64,000 bases of DNA, from positions 1,364,001-1,428,000 of the forward strand of contig JAYQMD010000001.1 of the NCBI GenBank assembly GCA_038143535.1, written 5' to 3'. Both the position numbers and the translations under genes were made by a program. This document shows, one piece after another, positions 17,417 through 24,723 of the stretch (position 1 is its first letter; every line of letters begins with the position of its first letter). Source of the DNA: UBA7446 sp038143535 (GTDB lineage Bacteria; Bacteroidota; Bacteroidia; Flavobacteriales; Flavobacteriaceae). Under the pieces are notes generated by a model. It saw only the letters and a list, made by a program, of their open reading frames with translations, ran no database searches and was not told the origin of the DNA.

Positions 17417-18114
17417 TACACACAAAAGAAGCTTTTTTAGAAGGGCAGCTTTTGCTCATTGACAAGCCCTTTAGGTGGACTTCATTTCAAGTAGTCAACA
17501 AAATACGATGGGCCATTCGAAAAGAATTTGATGTTAAGAAAATCAAGGTTGGGCACGCCGGCACCTTAGACCCTTTGGCTACAGGGTTAATGCTAATTTG
17601 CACAGGACGCATGACCAAACAAATTGAGCAATTTATGGGAATGCCAAAAACCTATACAGGGAGCTTCCGTTTGGGCGCTACAACACCATCTTATGATTTG
17701 GAAACCAGCGTCAGCGAGCCAAAACCCACAGGCCGTATTTCCGCTAAAATGCTAGAAGAAGTGCGTGCTGGTTTTTTGGGGAATATTCAACAAAAACCCC
17801 CTATATACGCTGCCATAAAAAAAGACGGAAAGCGTCTGTACTCCCTGGCCAGAGCTGGAAAAACAATTGAAATTCCGTCTAGAAAAGTGCAGGTTACCAA
17901 TTTTAAATTAATAGACATCAAAATACCAGATGTCCATTTTTCTGTAAGCTGTAGTAAGGGAACTTACATTCGTTCACTAGCCCACGATTTTGGCCAAAAA
18001 CTTGGCTGCGGCGCGCATCTTACATCCTTGAAAAGAACTGCCGTTGGCAGCTATCCGCTATCAGCTGCCTCTACACTTGATGCATTTTTGCATAGCTTAG
18101 AAGCAAAATCCTGA
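17407..18114 (+). CDS. truB: tRNA pseudouridine(55) synthase
   Basis: 235 residues. TruB converts U55 of the T-loop to pseudouridine. The catalytic aspartate lies in GHAGTLDPLATGLM near residue 55, and the YTGSFRLGATTPSYD and GTYIRSLAHDFG motifs are present. The protein is shorter than E. coli TruB because the C-terminal PUA-like domain is missing or reduced. It overlaps uppP by 10 bases and is followed after 2 bases by tag. Confidence 0.95.
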   Translation: MDIIHTKEAFLEGQLLLIDKPFRWTSFQVVNKIRWAIRKEFDVKKIKVGHAGTLDPLATGLMLICTGRMTKQIEQFMGMPKTYTGSFRLGATTPSYDLETSVSEPKPTGRISAKMLEEVRAGFLGNIQQKPPIYAAIKKDGKRLYSLARAGKTIEIPSRKVQVTNFKLIDIKIPDVHFSVSCSKGTYIRSLAHDFGQKLGCGAHLTSLKRTAVGSYPLSAASTLDAFLHSLEAKS

Positions 18115-18116
18115 CC

Positions 18117-18716
18117 ATGGAACCTTATCGCTGTGACTGGTGTTTGGCAAACCCTACTTACATTGCCTATCATGACACCGAATGGGGCTTTCCCATTTAC
18201 GATGATGTTAAATTGTTTGAAGCTCTGCTACTGGAAACATTCCAAGCGGGCTTATCTTGGTGGTCGATCTTACAGAAACGCGATAACTTTCGCAAGGCCT
18301 TCTATGGCTTTGACGTGAATCGCATTGCCCAAATGACAACCTATGACGCAGATGGGCTGATGCACGACAAGGGCATCATCCGCAATCGGGGGAAGATCAA
18401 TGCAGCCATTTCAAATGCACAATCCTTTATTAAAATTCAGAAGGAAGTTGGTTCATTTAGTGATTTTATGTGGGCCTATACAAATGGGATTCCCATCCAA
18501 AACCAATACACCCAAACAAAAGAATTACCGCAAACCACTTCGCTCGCAACACAAATGAGTCATGACCTGAAGAAGCGGGGATTTAAATATATTGGAAAGA
18601 TCACCATGTATGCACATATGCAAGCCGTTGGTATGGTTAACGATCATGTGGTGGATTGTTTTAAACACAAAGAGGTGACTACTCTAGGTAATTTAGGAAC
18701 GCTTTTCGGGAAATAG
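18117..18716 (+). CDS. tag: DNA-3-methyladenine glycosylase I
   Basis: 199 residues. Tag removes 3-methyladenine from DNA in base excision repair. Family motifs are CDWCLANPTYIAYHDTEWGFP at the start (zinc ligands Cys and His), FEALLLETFQAGLSWWSIL, and the C-terminal GMVNDHVVDCFKH zinc-binding segment. It is probably the last gene of the ftsX operon. Its final 38 bases overlap the 3' end of the convergent aat gene, so both proteins use the same DNA there in opposite directions. Confidence 0.95.
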   Translation: MEPYRCDWCLANPTYIAYHDTEWGFPIYDDVKLFEALLLETFQAGLSWWSILQKRDNFRKAFYGFDVNRIAQMTTYDADGLMHDKGIIRNRGKINAAISNAQSFIKIQKEVGSFSDFMWAYTNGIPIQNQYTQTKELPQTTSLATQMSHDLKKRGFKYIGKITMYAHMQAVGMVNDHVVDCFKHKEVTTLGNLGTLFGK

Positions 18717-19311
18717 GCGTTGCCCCCATACTGGCCAAATGTGCGGTGGGTACCTGACAATCGATAAGCTTATACTTGTTTTTTTTGAGTTCTCGTACGA
18801 GATATATCAAGGCCAACTTACTGGAATTGCTCGATTTGGAAAACATGCTTTCACCACAAAATACCTGTCCAACATCAATGCCGTAGAGCCCACCCACAAG
18901 TTCGGGGCCGTCCCAAACCTCGACGGAATGTGCATGACCTTGCTCGTGTAATGTTTCATAAACTTCTACGAGTCCGGGTGTGATCCACGTACCTGTTTGC
19001 CCAAAACGTTTCACGCGAGCACAAGCCTTTACCACCTCATTAAAAGCCTTGTCAAAAGTAATTTCATAGGTATTTTTACGCATAAAAGTGCGCATGCTTT
19101 TGGAAATTCTCAATTGGTTGGGGAAGAGTACCATTCTTGGATCAGGGCTCCACCAAATTAAAAAATCATCTTTTTCAAACCAGGGAAAAATACCTTTTTG
19201 ATAGGCCAACAAAACCCGTTCTGGCCGTAGGTCTCCACCAACAGCAACAATCCCCTCTTCCGTTGCTAAATGAGGTGAAGGAAAACGCAATGCTTCAGAA
19301 AGATGATACAT
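18679..19311 (-). CDS. aat: Leucyl/phenylalanyl-tRNA-protein transferase
   Basis: 210 residues from the ATG at 19311; the open frame runs on to 19527, but that extension overlaps the DUF3127 gene and is not family-like. Aat adds Leu or Phe to N-terminal Lys/Arg of proteins, marking them for ClpS/ClpAP degradation. Motifs are GIVAVGGDLRPERVLLAYQ, GIFPWF, WWSPDPRMVLFP, and the C-terminal DCQVPTAHLASMGA. It follows DUF3127 after 4 bases and overlaps tag tail to tail by 38 bases. Confidence 0.95.
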   Translation of the reverse strand: MYHLSEALRFPSPHLATEEGIVAVGGDLRPERVLLAYQKGIFPWFEKDDFLIWWSPDPRMVLFPNQLRISKSMRTFMRKNTYEITFDKAFNEVVKACARVKRFGQTGTWITPGLVEVYETLHEQGHAHSVEVWDGPELVGGLYGIDVGQVFCGESMFSKSSNSSKLALIYLVRELKKNKYKLIDCQVPTAHLASMGATPISRKAFLNYLE

Positions 19312-19315
19312 GTTG

Positions 19316-19678
19316 TTAGAACGGCAGGTCGTCTGGCGTTTCTTTATCTGTTTCAGGCATGGTTTCGAATGGTGGTGCGGCTGGTGGTGGTGCTGGAGCC
19401 TCATCAATAGCATCAATACGCCATCCTTGGATAGAATTAAAATACTTGATTTCCCCTTGTGGACTTTGCCATTCGCGACCTCGAATGTTAATGCCCACTT
19501 TAACGCGCTGACCCACATTGTATGCATTGAGTAAGTTGCACTTATCTTTTACAAATTCAATCAAAATATGCTGTGGGTATTGCTCTTCGGTCGTTAGCAC
19601 CAGTTCTCGTTTTTGAAATCCATTGGAACCATATTCTTTTGTTTCGTCAATTTGTTTAATTTTTCCTGTAATTTCCAT
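19316..19678 (-). CDS. DUF3127 OB-fold protein with SSB-like acidic tail
   Basis: 120 residues. The first ~90 match DUF3127, predicted to form an OB fold (ITGKIKQIDETKEYG, ELVLTTEE, VKVGINIRGREW). A Pro/Ala-rich linker (APAPPPAAPPF) leads to an acidic tail ending in DDLPF. The architecture of OB fold, flexible linker and acidic DDLPF tip is that of bacterial SSB, whose tip binds repair and replication partners. A role in single-stranded DNA metabolism is inferred, not known. It lies upstream of aat on the same strand. Confidence 0.82.
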   Translation of the reverse strand: MEITGKIKQIDETKEYGSNGFQKRELVLTTEEQYPQHILIEFVKDKCNLLNAYNVGQRVKVGINIRGREWQSPQGEIKYFNSIQGWRIDAIDEAPAPPPAAPPFETMPETDKETPDDLPF

Positions 19679-19767
19679 GCTTCAGTTAATATTATTAATG
19701 AACTCCTATTGACTTTTTCTATTGCCTGAAAAGTGGTTAAAAACTAAAAATCAAGGCGAGTCTAATA

Positions 19768-19775
19768 CAAATCTA
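19768..19775 (-). promoter_or_regulatory. TAnnTTTG element upstream of DUF3127
   Basis: The minus strand reads TAGATTTG, about 90 bases before the DUF3127 start, in the divergent region shared with the histidine kinase gene. Confidence 0.35.
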
Positions 19776-19824
19776 CTCAATTTGCAGATAATCTAAACGT
19801 TGAAATTACACTATATTCGTAGGC

Positions 19825-20985
19825 ATGAGTACTAATACATTAACAGCTTATCCGCGACTAATTCGATTGGTGGGGTTTTTAATGGCGCTTGGCTTTGCGG
19901 GCATAACACTTTGGAATACCAATAGATTAATTCAGCGTATAGAGGATGACGAGAAACAACAGATGGAGCTTTGGGGATCAGCACAACAAAAACTGGCTTC
20001 CAATAAAGATCTTGACAACCCTATTGACCCATTGATATTTAAGATATTAACTGCTGAAAACAGCATTCCTATGATTGTTGTTGACAACCAAAACAACTTG
20101 CTGTTTTCCAACAATATCAACCAACGAAAACTGGCTCAAGATTCATTGGGCTATATCCAACAGCTCAAAGAGGAATTTGGTGCAGTGCATGCCCCAATAG
20201 ACATCATCTACAAAGACAGTTTGTATCAAAAAATGTATTACGGCAGGTCAAATCTAATCTATCAATTAAGGTACTACCCTTTTGCTTTTTTATTGATTGT
20301 CATGTTTATAGGCGGGCTGGTTTACGCTTACTACAAACCCAATCAGCAAGCAGTTGAAAACAAGCTATGGACAGGGATGGCCAAAGAAACTGCACATCAA
20401 TTGGGAACGCCTATTTCATCTTTGCTGGGTTGGCTGACCATTTTAGAGGAAGACGTAGATCCAAAAATGTTAAACCAAATAAAAAGGGACGTAACACGTT
20501 TGGAAACCATCAGTGCGCGCTTTTCCAAAATTGGATCGCTTCCAAACAGGGATAAAACAAAAATAAGTGCTGTTGTTCAAGACATAACGGAGTATATACA
20601 GATACGTATACCCAAAGGTATTACGCTAGAGCTGCACTTGATCGGTGAAGAAAAAGAAGTGAGCATCAATGCCGAGCTGATGAGTTGGGTCTTGGAAAAC
20701 CTAATTAAAAACAGCATAGATGCCATTCGTGGAAAAGGTAAAATAAGCATTGAATTGTCATGGGATAAGACTGCGCTTATATACATTCAAGATAGCGGAA
20801 GTGGAATTCCTAAAAAGCTACACCGCTCGATTTTTGAGGCTGGCGTAACAACAAAAAAACGGGGTTGGGGTCTTGGTCTTGCTCTTGCAAAACGCATTGT
20901 AGCACAATATCACGGTGGAAAACTAAGACTGGTTAACAGTTCTGGCTCGGGCACCTGCTTTGAAATACAGCTACCTATTGCTTAA
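19825..20985 (+). CDS. Membrane sensor histidine kinase
   Basis: 386 residues. An N-terminal helix (about 13-30) and a second near 150-170 enclose a ~110-residue periplasmic domain. A HAMP-less linker leads to the HisKA motif KETAHQLGTPISSLLGW and a HATPase domain (LENLIKNSIDAIRG, DSGSGI, GWGLGLALAKRI). No response regulator is adjacent, so it is an orphan. A TAnnTTTG-like element with one mismatch (TATATTCG, 19812-19819) lies 5 bases before the ATG. The end overlaps the convergent HIT gene by 11 bases. Confidence 0.9.
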   Translation: MSTNTLTAYPRLIRLVGFLMALGFAGITLWNTNRLIQRIEDDEKQQMELWGSAQQKLASNKDLDNPIDPLIFKILTAENSIPMIVVDNQNNLLFSNNINQRKLAQDSLGYIQQLKEEFGAVHAPIDIIYKDSLYQKMYYGRSNLIYQLRYYPFAFLLIVMFIGGLVYAYYKPNQQAVENKLWTGMAKETAHQLGTPISSLLGWLTILEEDVDPKMLNQIKRDVTRLETISARFSKIGSLPNRDKTKISAVVQDITEYIQIRIPKGITLELHLIGEEKEVSINAELMSWVLENLIKNSIDAIRGKGKISIELSWDKTALIYIQDSGSGIPKKLHRSIFEAGVTTKKRGWGLGLALAKRIVAQYHGGKLRLVNSSGSGTCFEIQLPIA

Positions 20986-21370
20986 AAGCACTGCTAATTT
21001 GCTGAGTTAACGTTTGCATCTCCTTTTTTGACGGCGCAACCTTCTTTTTAAATGTTGCGTCTGCCATATCATTTAAAGGAATCAGATGGACATGAACGTG
21101 GGGTACTTCTAAACCAATTACTGTTAACCCTATACGCTTACAACTAACCACTTGTTTTAGTGCAGCAGCCACACTACGGCTAAACATCATCAGCTCTTGG
21201 TATTCGGAAGGGCTTAAATCAAAAAGTTTATCAACCTCCTTTTTTGGTACACAAAGGGTATGCCCTACTGCATTGGGATTGATATCTAGAAAGGCTATGT
21301 GCTGTTCGTCTTCAGCCACAATAAAGGCAGGAAGCTCACGAGCGATAATGCGACTGAACAAAGACGGCAT
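20975..21370 (-). CDS. HIT family nucleotide-binding hydrolase
   Basis: 131 residues of the Hint-like branch of the histidine triad superfamily, which hydrolyse adenosine phosphoramidates or dinucleotides. The triad is HVHVHLIPL near residue 93, and the N-terminal FSRIIARELPAF and FLDINPNAVGHTL motifs are typical. The start codon shares one base with the greA stop, so the pair is an operon. Confidence 0.94.
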   Translation of the reverse strand: MPSLFSRIIARELPAFIVAEDEQHIAFLDINPNAVGHTLCVPKKEVDKLFDLSPSEYQELMMFSRSVAAALKQVVSCKRIGLTVIGLEVPHVHVHLIPLNDMADATFKKKVAPSKKEMQTLTQQISSAFKQ

Positions 21371-21843
21371 TAACGGTCAATGGATAAGATTTCAAACCTG
21401 ATTTTACCACTTGGCACAGATACTTCTGCGACATCACCCACTTCCTTACCCAATAGACCTTTACCAATTGGAGAGCTGACAGAAATTTTGCCAGACTTAA
21501 GATCGGCTTCACTTTCAGCAACAAGGGTATAATTCATCTCCATGTTATTGGCTTGGTTCTTAATACGCACTTTAGAAAGTACCAATACTTTAGAAACATC
21601 CAACTGCGACTCGTCAATAACACGTGCGTTTGCAAGGGTTTCTTCCATCTTGGAAATTTTCATTTCCAACATACCCTGAGCTTCTTTGGCAGCATCGTAT
21701 TCGGCGTTTTCACTTAAGTCACCTTTGTCCCGAGCCTCGCCAATTGCTTGTGAAGCACGAGGACGCTCAACGTCTTTGAGGTGATTTAACTCCTCTCGCA
21801 ATTTTTTTAGCCCTTCAGCAGTGTAATATGAAACTGTACTCAT
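21370..21843 (-). CDS. greA: Transcription elongation factor GreA
   Basis: 157 residues from the ATG at 21843; the longer frame to 21900 would begin upstream of the promoter-proximal hairpin and is not family-like. GreA enters the secondary channel of RNA polymerase and stimulates cleavage of backtracked transcripts. The N-terminal coiled coil carries the acidic tip in GDLSENAEYDAAKEAQG; the C-terminal globular domain includes SPIGKGLLGKEVGD. Its leader contains a perfect hairpin followed by a T-run (see the separate entry). Confidence 0.96.
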   Translation of the reverse strand: MSTVSYYTAEGLKKLREELNHLKDVERPRASQAIGEARDKGDLSENAEYDAAKEAQGMLEMKISKMEETLANARVIDESQLDVSKVLVLSKVRIKNQANNMEMNYTLVAESEADLKSGKISVSSPIGKGLLGKEVGDVAEVSVPSGKIRFEILSIDR

Positions 21844-21855
21844 TTTTGGGGTATA

Positions 21856-21886
21856 GTTAAAAAATCCCTTAATTCGTAAGGGATTT
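21856..21886 (-). promoter_or_regulatory. Terminator-like hairpin plus T-run in the greA leader
   Basis: A perfect 10 bp stem (arms 21862-21871 and 21877-21886, 5-base loop) is followed on the minus strand by a T-run. It lies between the TAnnTTTG element at 21890-21897 and the greA ATG, in a divergent region where no gene end needs a terminator. It may act as an attenuator or pause element. Confidence 0.5.
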
Positions 21887-21889
21887 GTA

Positions 21890-21897
21890 CAAATATA
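21890..21897 (-). promoter_or_regulatory. TAnnTTTG promoter element for greA
   Basis: The minus strand reads TATATTTG, 46 bases before the greA ATG. The leader hairpin begins almost at the expected transcription start. Confidence 0.5.
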
Positions 21898-21927
21898 CAA
21901 TTTTCCTCAGTTTTGAATAATCTTCGA

Positions 21928-22353
21928 ATGAAATACATAATACTTATTGGTTTTTTGGTAGTACTGGGCTGCTCAAAGACAGCTGTTGAGCGCAATCCAT
22001 TTTTGATTGAAAATAGCTTTGACCAGAGTATTAACTTAGCATTGCCAGCTTTTGATAATCTAAACTATGCTGGTGGTAGCCTCTACTGGCCTAATGGTGG
22101 CATTAGAGGTTTACTAATCTATAATTTGAATGGCAATACCATTTTGGCTTGGGAAGCTAGTTGCCCAAATCATGAGCTTAAAAGTTGCTCTACTTTACAG
22201 ACTGATGATTTGGTTAGTCCAACTGCCTCTTGCTCCTGTGAAGACTATCAGTATAGCTTGGCAACTGGCCAACCCCTTTCGGAAGGTGCCACCTATAGCC
22301 TGCTATTTTACAAAGTACAACAGAGCGGTACACTGGTACGTATTTATAATTAA
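21928..22353 (+). CDS. Rieske-like lipoprotein with degenerate cluster ligands
   Basis: 141 residues from the ATG at 21928. A lipoprotein signal (GFLVVLGCSK) anchors it to a membrane. The mature part has the layout of a Rieske domain, with a CPNHELKSC segment and a second CSCEDYQYSLATGQP segment that aligns with the family's CPCHGSxFxxxTG box. The His of the second box is Glu, and the His in the first box is displaced, so a [2Fe-2S] cluster is unlikely. From memory, similar proteins occur in other Flavobacteria. Function unknown. Confidence 0.7.
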   Translation: MKYIILIGFLVVLGCSKTAVERNPFLIENSFDQSINLALPAFDNLNYAGGSLYWPNGGIRGLLIYNLNGNTILAWEASCPNHELKSCSTLQTDDLVSPTASCSCEDYQYSLATGQPLSEGATYSLLFYKVQQSGTLVRIYN

Positions 22354-22375
22354 AGTTTAAGAATAGTTTTTGTGT

Positions 22376-24589
22376 TTAAAATTTAAGCGTAAGTCCGGTC
22401 ATGAAATGGCGTCCTGCCTGTGGATAGTATCCAATCCCTTCAATAGTAGTCACAATATTTGGTACAGAATAATCATCGTCATACGTATAGAAATATCCAT
22501 TTGAGCTTATCAACGTATCAAAAATATTGTGCAAATGCAGGTTTAGATTTAGACTAGGCCCATTTTCCTTCTGCAGCAGCAACGCCCTTACTTGAATATC
22601 GTTAATCATATAACCCTCCAGCTTAGAAAGTTCGGCGTCTATATTCCCCATATACTGCTCTCCCACATACTTGCTCACAAACGAAACAGACCAATTGTCT
22701 TGCGTGTAGGTTAATTGTTGAGCTGCTGTAAGCGATGGTGAAAAAGCGAGGTGGGTATCACCCAATGCTTCTAATGTGCCGTCTCTTTTAAAGTATTTGT
22801 CTCTATTTCTGTTTTTACTCCAAGACAGGTTTGCCTGCCAATTCCACTGGGGTGCAAATGCCCATGCGCCTTCTAACTCAATACCACGGCGGAAGCTGTC
22901 TCCCGAATTGGCACGGATAGGCGCACCCACTTGATCAATGGCACCTGTGAGCACCAATTGGTTTTTATAGCCCATGTAGTAAAGATTTACATTTAACATT
23001 GCGTTACTTGTTTTCCAACGCCAACCCAATTCAAAATCATTCAATTCTTCAGGAACAGGATTGCCGTTTTCGAAATCGGTTCGGTTGGGTTCTTTGTGTG
23101 CCTTGGCAAAAGAGATGTAAAATTGGTTGTTGACATTGGGTTTATACGACACACCTGCTTTAGGGTTAAAAAAGGTATGTGCGTCGTTTACGGTAAAACG
23201 TTCAGGTCCAGCTACTTCACCGCTAACCTTGTAGTCTACCCAACGAAGTTGTGTATCTGCATATAAATGCCATTTTTCATTGATAGATACATCCCATTTG
23301 TAAAAAATGTTGCTATCCTTTTTCTTACCTGTATTTTCATAATAGCGATGGCCTGGATTCACATCAGCCCTTTTCGCCCACATCAATTCTCCAAAATGTA
23401 GACCCTCATAAGAGCTGTAATAAGCACCGGCGCAAATGTTGTGTTTTCCTTCTTGATAATGATACAACAGATTGGCGGCATAAAAATCGTTGTCTAACCA
23501 CTTACGCACTGCATTTTCAGTAGCTGTTATGCTTTGCCCGTTGATTAAAAGCGGTGGTAATTTTAAATAGCCATAATCTGTATCTCCTCCATAACTTACG
23601 TTTTGGTCATACCACAAATCGTAAAACTCTTGATAGTAGCCATAGCCGTGGGTATAGTTCAATCCTAGAGACAACCTGCTAGCGTTGCTTAGGCGCTGTT
23701 CAATATGCAATTGGGTGTGATCTTGATTGTAATTGTCTACTTGATCGTTGTAATAACCTTCCAACATCCCTGCTTCGTCATACTGTTCTCCAGCAGGATT
23801 ATAGGTTCTATTGACCGCTAACACATCAGCAGTGACTCCATACCAAGCTTGGTACGTACGCTCATGACCACCAAAGGTCAATGCTTTTATTTTGGTATTG
23901 ACACTGCTGTAGGTTCCCTGTAAAAAATATCCTTTTAGATTTGATGATGATCGATCAATATAGCCGTCGGAAGTTATGCCAGACAGGCGTCCGCTTAACT
24001 CAAATCCGCTTTTGTATAGCCCAGTTGAAAACTTGACCGTATTCTTAAAGGTATTAAAGCTACCAGCACTAGAAGACAAAATAGTATATGCATCCTTTGA
24101 TGACTCAGTTGTGTTAATGTTGAGACTGGCGCCAAAAGCAGCAGCTCCATTGGTAGAGGTGCCCACGCCACGTTGCAACTGTAAATCAGAAACGGAAGAG
24201 GCAAAATCAGAAAGATTTACCCAAAAGGTTCCGTGCGATTCAGCATCGTTATAAGCAATACCGTTAATGGTAACATTAACTCTGGTGGCATCGCTTCCCC
24301 GAACCCTAATTCCAGTATATCCAACCCCAGCACCTGCGTCGCTAGTTGTCACTACATTGGGTAAAAAGCGCAACAAAACAGGAAGGTCTTTCCCCAAGTT
24401 TTGTTTGTTTAGCTCTTCTTGAGTGACATCAGTAAATGCCATAGGTGTATCTTCATTGGCCCTAAGGGCACTAACAGTAACAGATGATAGGGCTACGGTA
24501 CTTGCTGTGAGTGAGTCTTGTGTGGTATTTGCTTGTTGTGCCATCAGGCTACAACCAAGCATAAGTATAATAATGTATTTCATTTGCAT
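22376..24589 (-). CDS. TonB-dependent outer membrane receptor under a TPP riboswitch
   Basis: 737 residues: signal peptide (IIILMLGCSLMAQQ), a plug domain (LLRFLPNVVTTSDAGAGVGY, IRVRGSDATRVNVTINGIAYN), then a beta-barrel ending in the aromatic-rich FMTGLTLKF. Such receptors use TonB/ExbBD energy to import scarce ligands. The leader holds a TPP riboswitch, so the ligand is most likely thiamine or a thiamine derivative. ATG codons at 24589 and 24583 are both possible starts. DUF4301, a NadR-like kinase and PnuC lie just upstream on the same strand. Confidence 0.9.
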   Translation of the reverse strand: MQMKYIIILMLGCSLMAQQANTTQDSLTASTVALSSVTVSALRANEDTPMAFTDVTQEELNKQNLGKDLPVLLRFLPNVVTTSDAGAGVGYTGIRVRGSDATRVNVTINGIAYNDAESHGTFWVNLSDFASSVSDLQLQRGVGTSTNGAAAFGASLNINTTESSKDAYTILSSSAGSFNTFKNTVKFSTGLYKSGFELSGRLSGITSDGYIDRSSSNLKGYFLQGTYSSVNTKIKALTFGGHERTYQAWYGVTADVLAVNRTYNPAGEQYDEAGMLEGYYNDQVDNYNQDHTQLHIEQRLSNASRLSLGLNYTHGYGYYQEFYDLWYDQNVSYGGDTDYGYLKLPPLLINGQSITATENAVRKWLDNDFYAANLLYHYQEGKHNICAGAYYSSYEGLHFGELMWAKRADVNPGHRYYENTGKKKDSNIFYKWDVSINEKWHLYADTQLRWVDYKVSGEVAGPERFTVNDAHTFFNPKAGVSYKPNVNNQFYISFAKAHKEPNRTDFENGNPVPEELNDFELGWRWKTSNAMLNVNLYYMGYKNQLVLTGAIDQVGAPIRANSGDSFRRGIELEGAWAFAPQWNWQANLSWSKNRNRDKYFKRDGTLEALGDTHLAFSPSLTAAQQLTYTQDNWSVSFVSKYVGEQYMGNIDAELSKLEGYMINDIQVRALLLQKENGPSLNLNLHLHNIFDTLISSNGYFYTYDDDYSVPNIVTTIEGIGYYPQAGRHFMTGLTLKF

Positions 24590-24637
24590 GAAGCAAATAA
24601 AGGGGTATTATTTACGATGGTTTTTAAAGTGAAACAA

Positions 24638-24706
24638 ATTCCTTGGCAGCATTACCTGCCCAGGTTCAATGGGTATAATCTCAGCCGTTAGGCACCCCTA
24701 GAGATG
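24638..24706 (-). ncRNA. TPP (thiamine pyrophosphate) riboswitch
   Basis: On the minus strand the conserved aptamer segments appear in order: AGGGGTGCC, GGCTGAGATTATACCC, TGAACCTG, and GGTAATGCTGCC followed by AAGGAA. These are the THI-box core elements that bind thiamine pyrophosphate. The aptamer begins about 4 bases after a TAnnTTTG element and ends about 50 bases before the receptor ATG. An ACCCC just before the start region could pair with the GGGGT of the aptamer, which would allow control of translation. No terminator hairpin was found after the aptamer. Confidence 0.93.
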
Positions 24707-24709
24707 ATA

Positions 24710-24717
24710 CAAATATA
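24710..24717 (-). promoter_or_regulatory. TAnnTTTG promoter element for the riboswitch-receptor transcript
   Basis: The minus strand reads TATATTTG, placing the transcription start at the first bases of the TPP aptamer. The receptor therefore seems to have its own promoter, separate from the DUF4301 operon. Confidence 0.5.
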
Positions 24718-24723
24718 ATTTAA

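Noticed and set aside
19312..19527. N-terminal extension of the aat reading frame
   Set aside because: It overlaps the DUF3127 coding region in another frame, is low-complexity (His/Gln/Pro), and Aat proteins start near MYHLSEAL.
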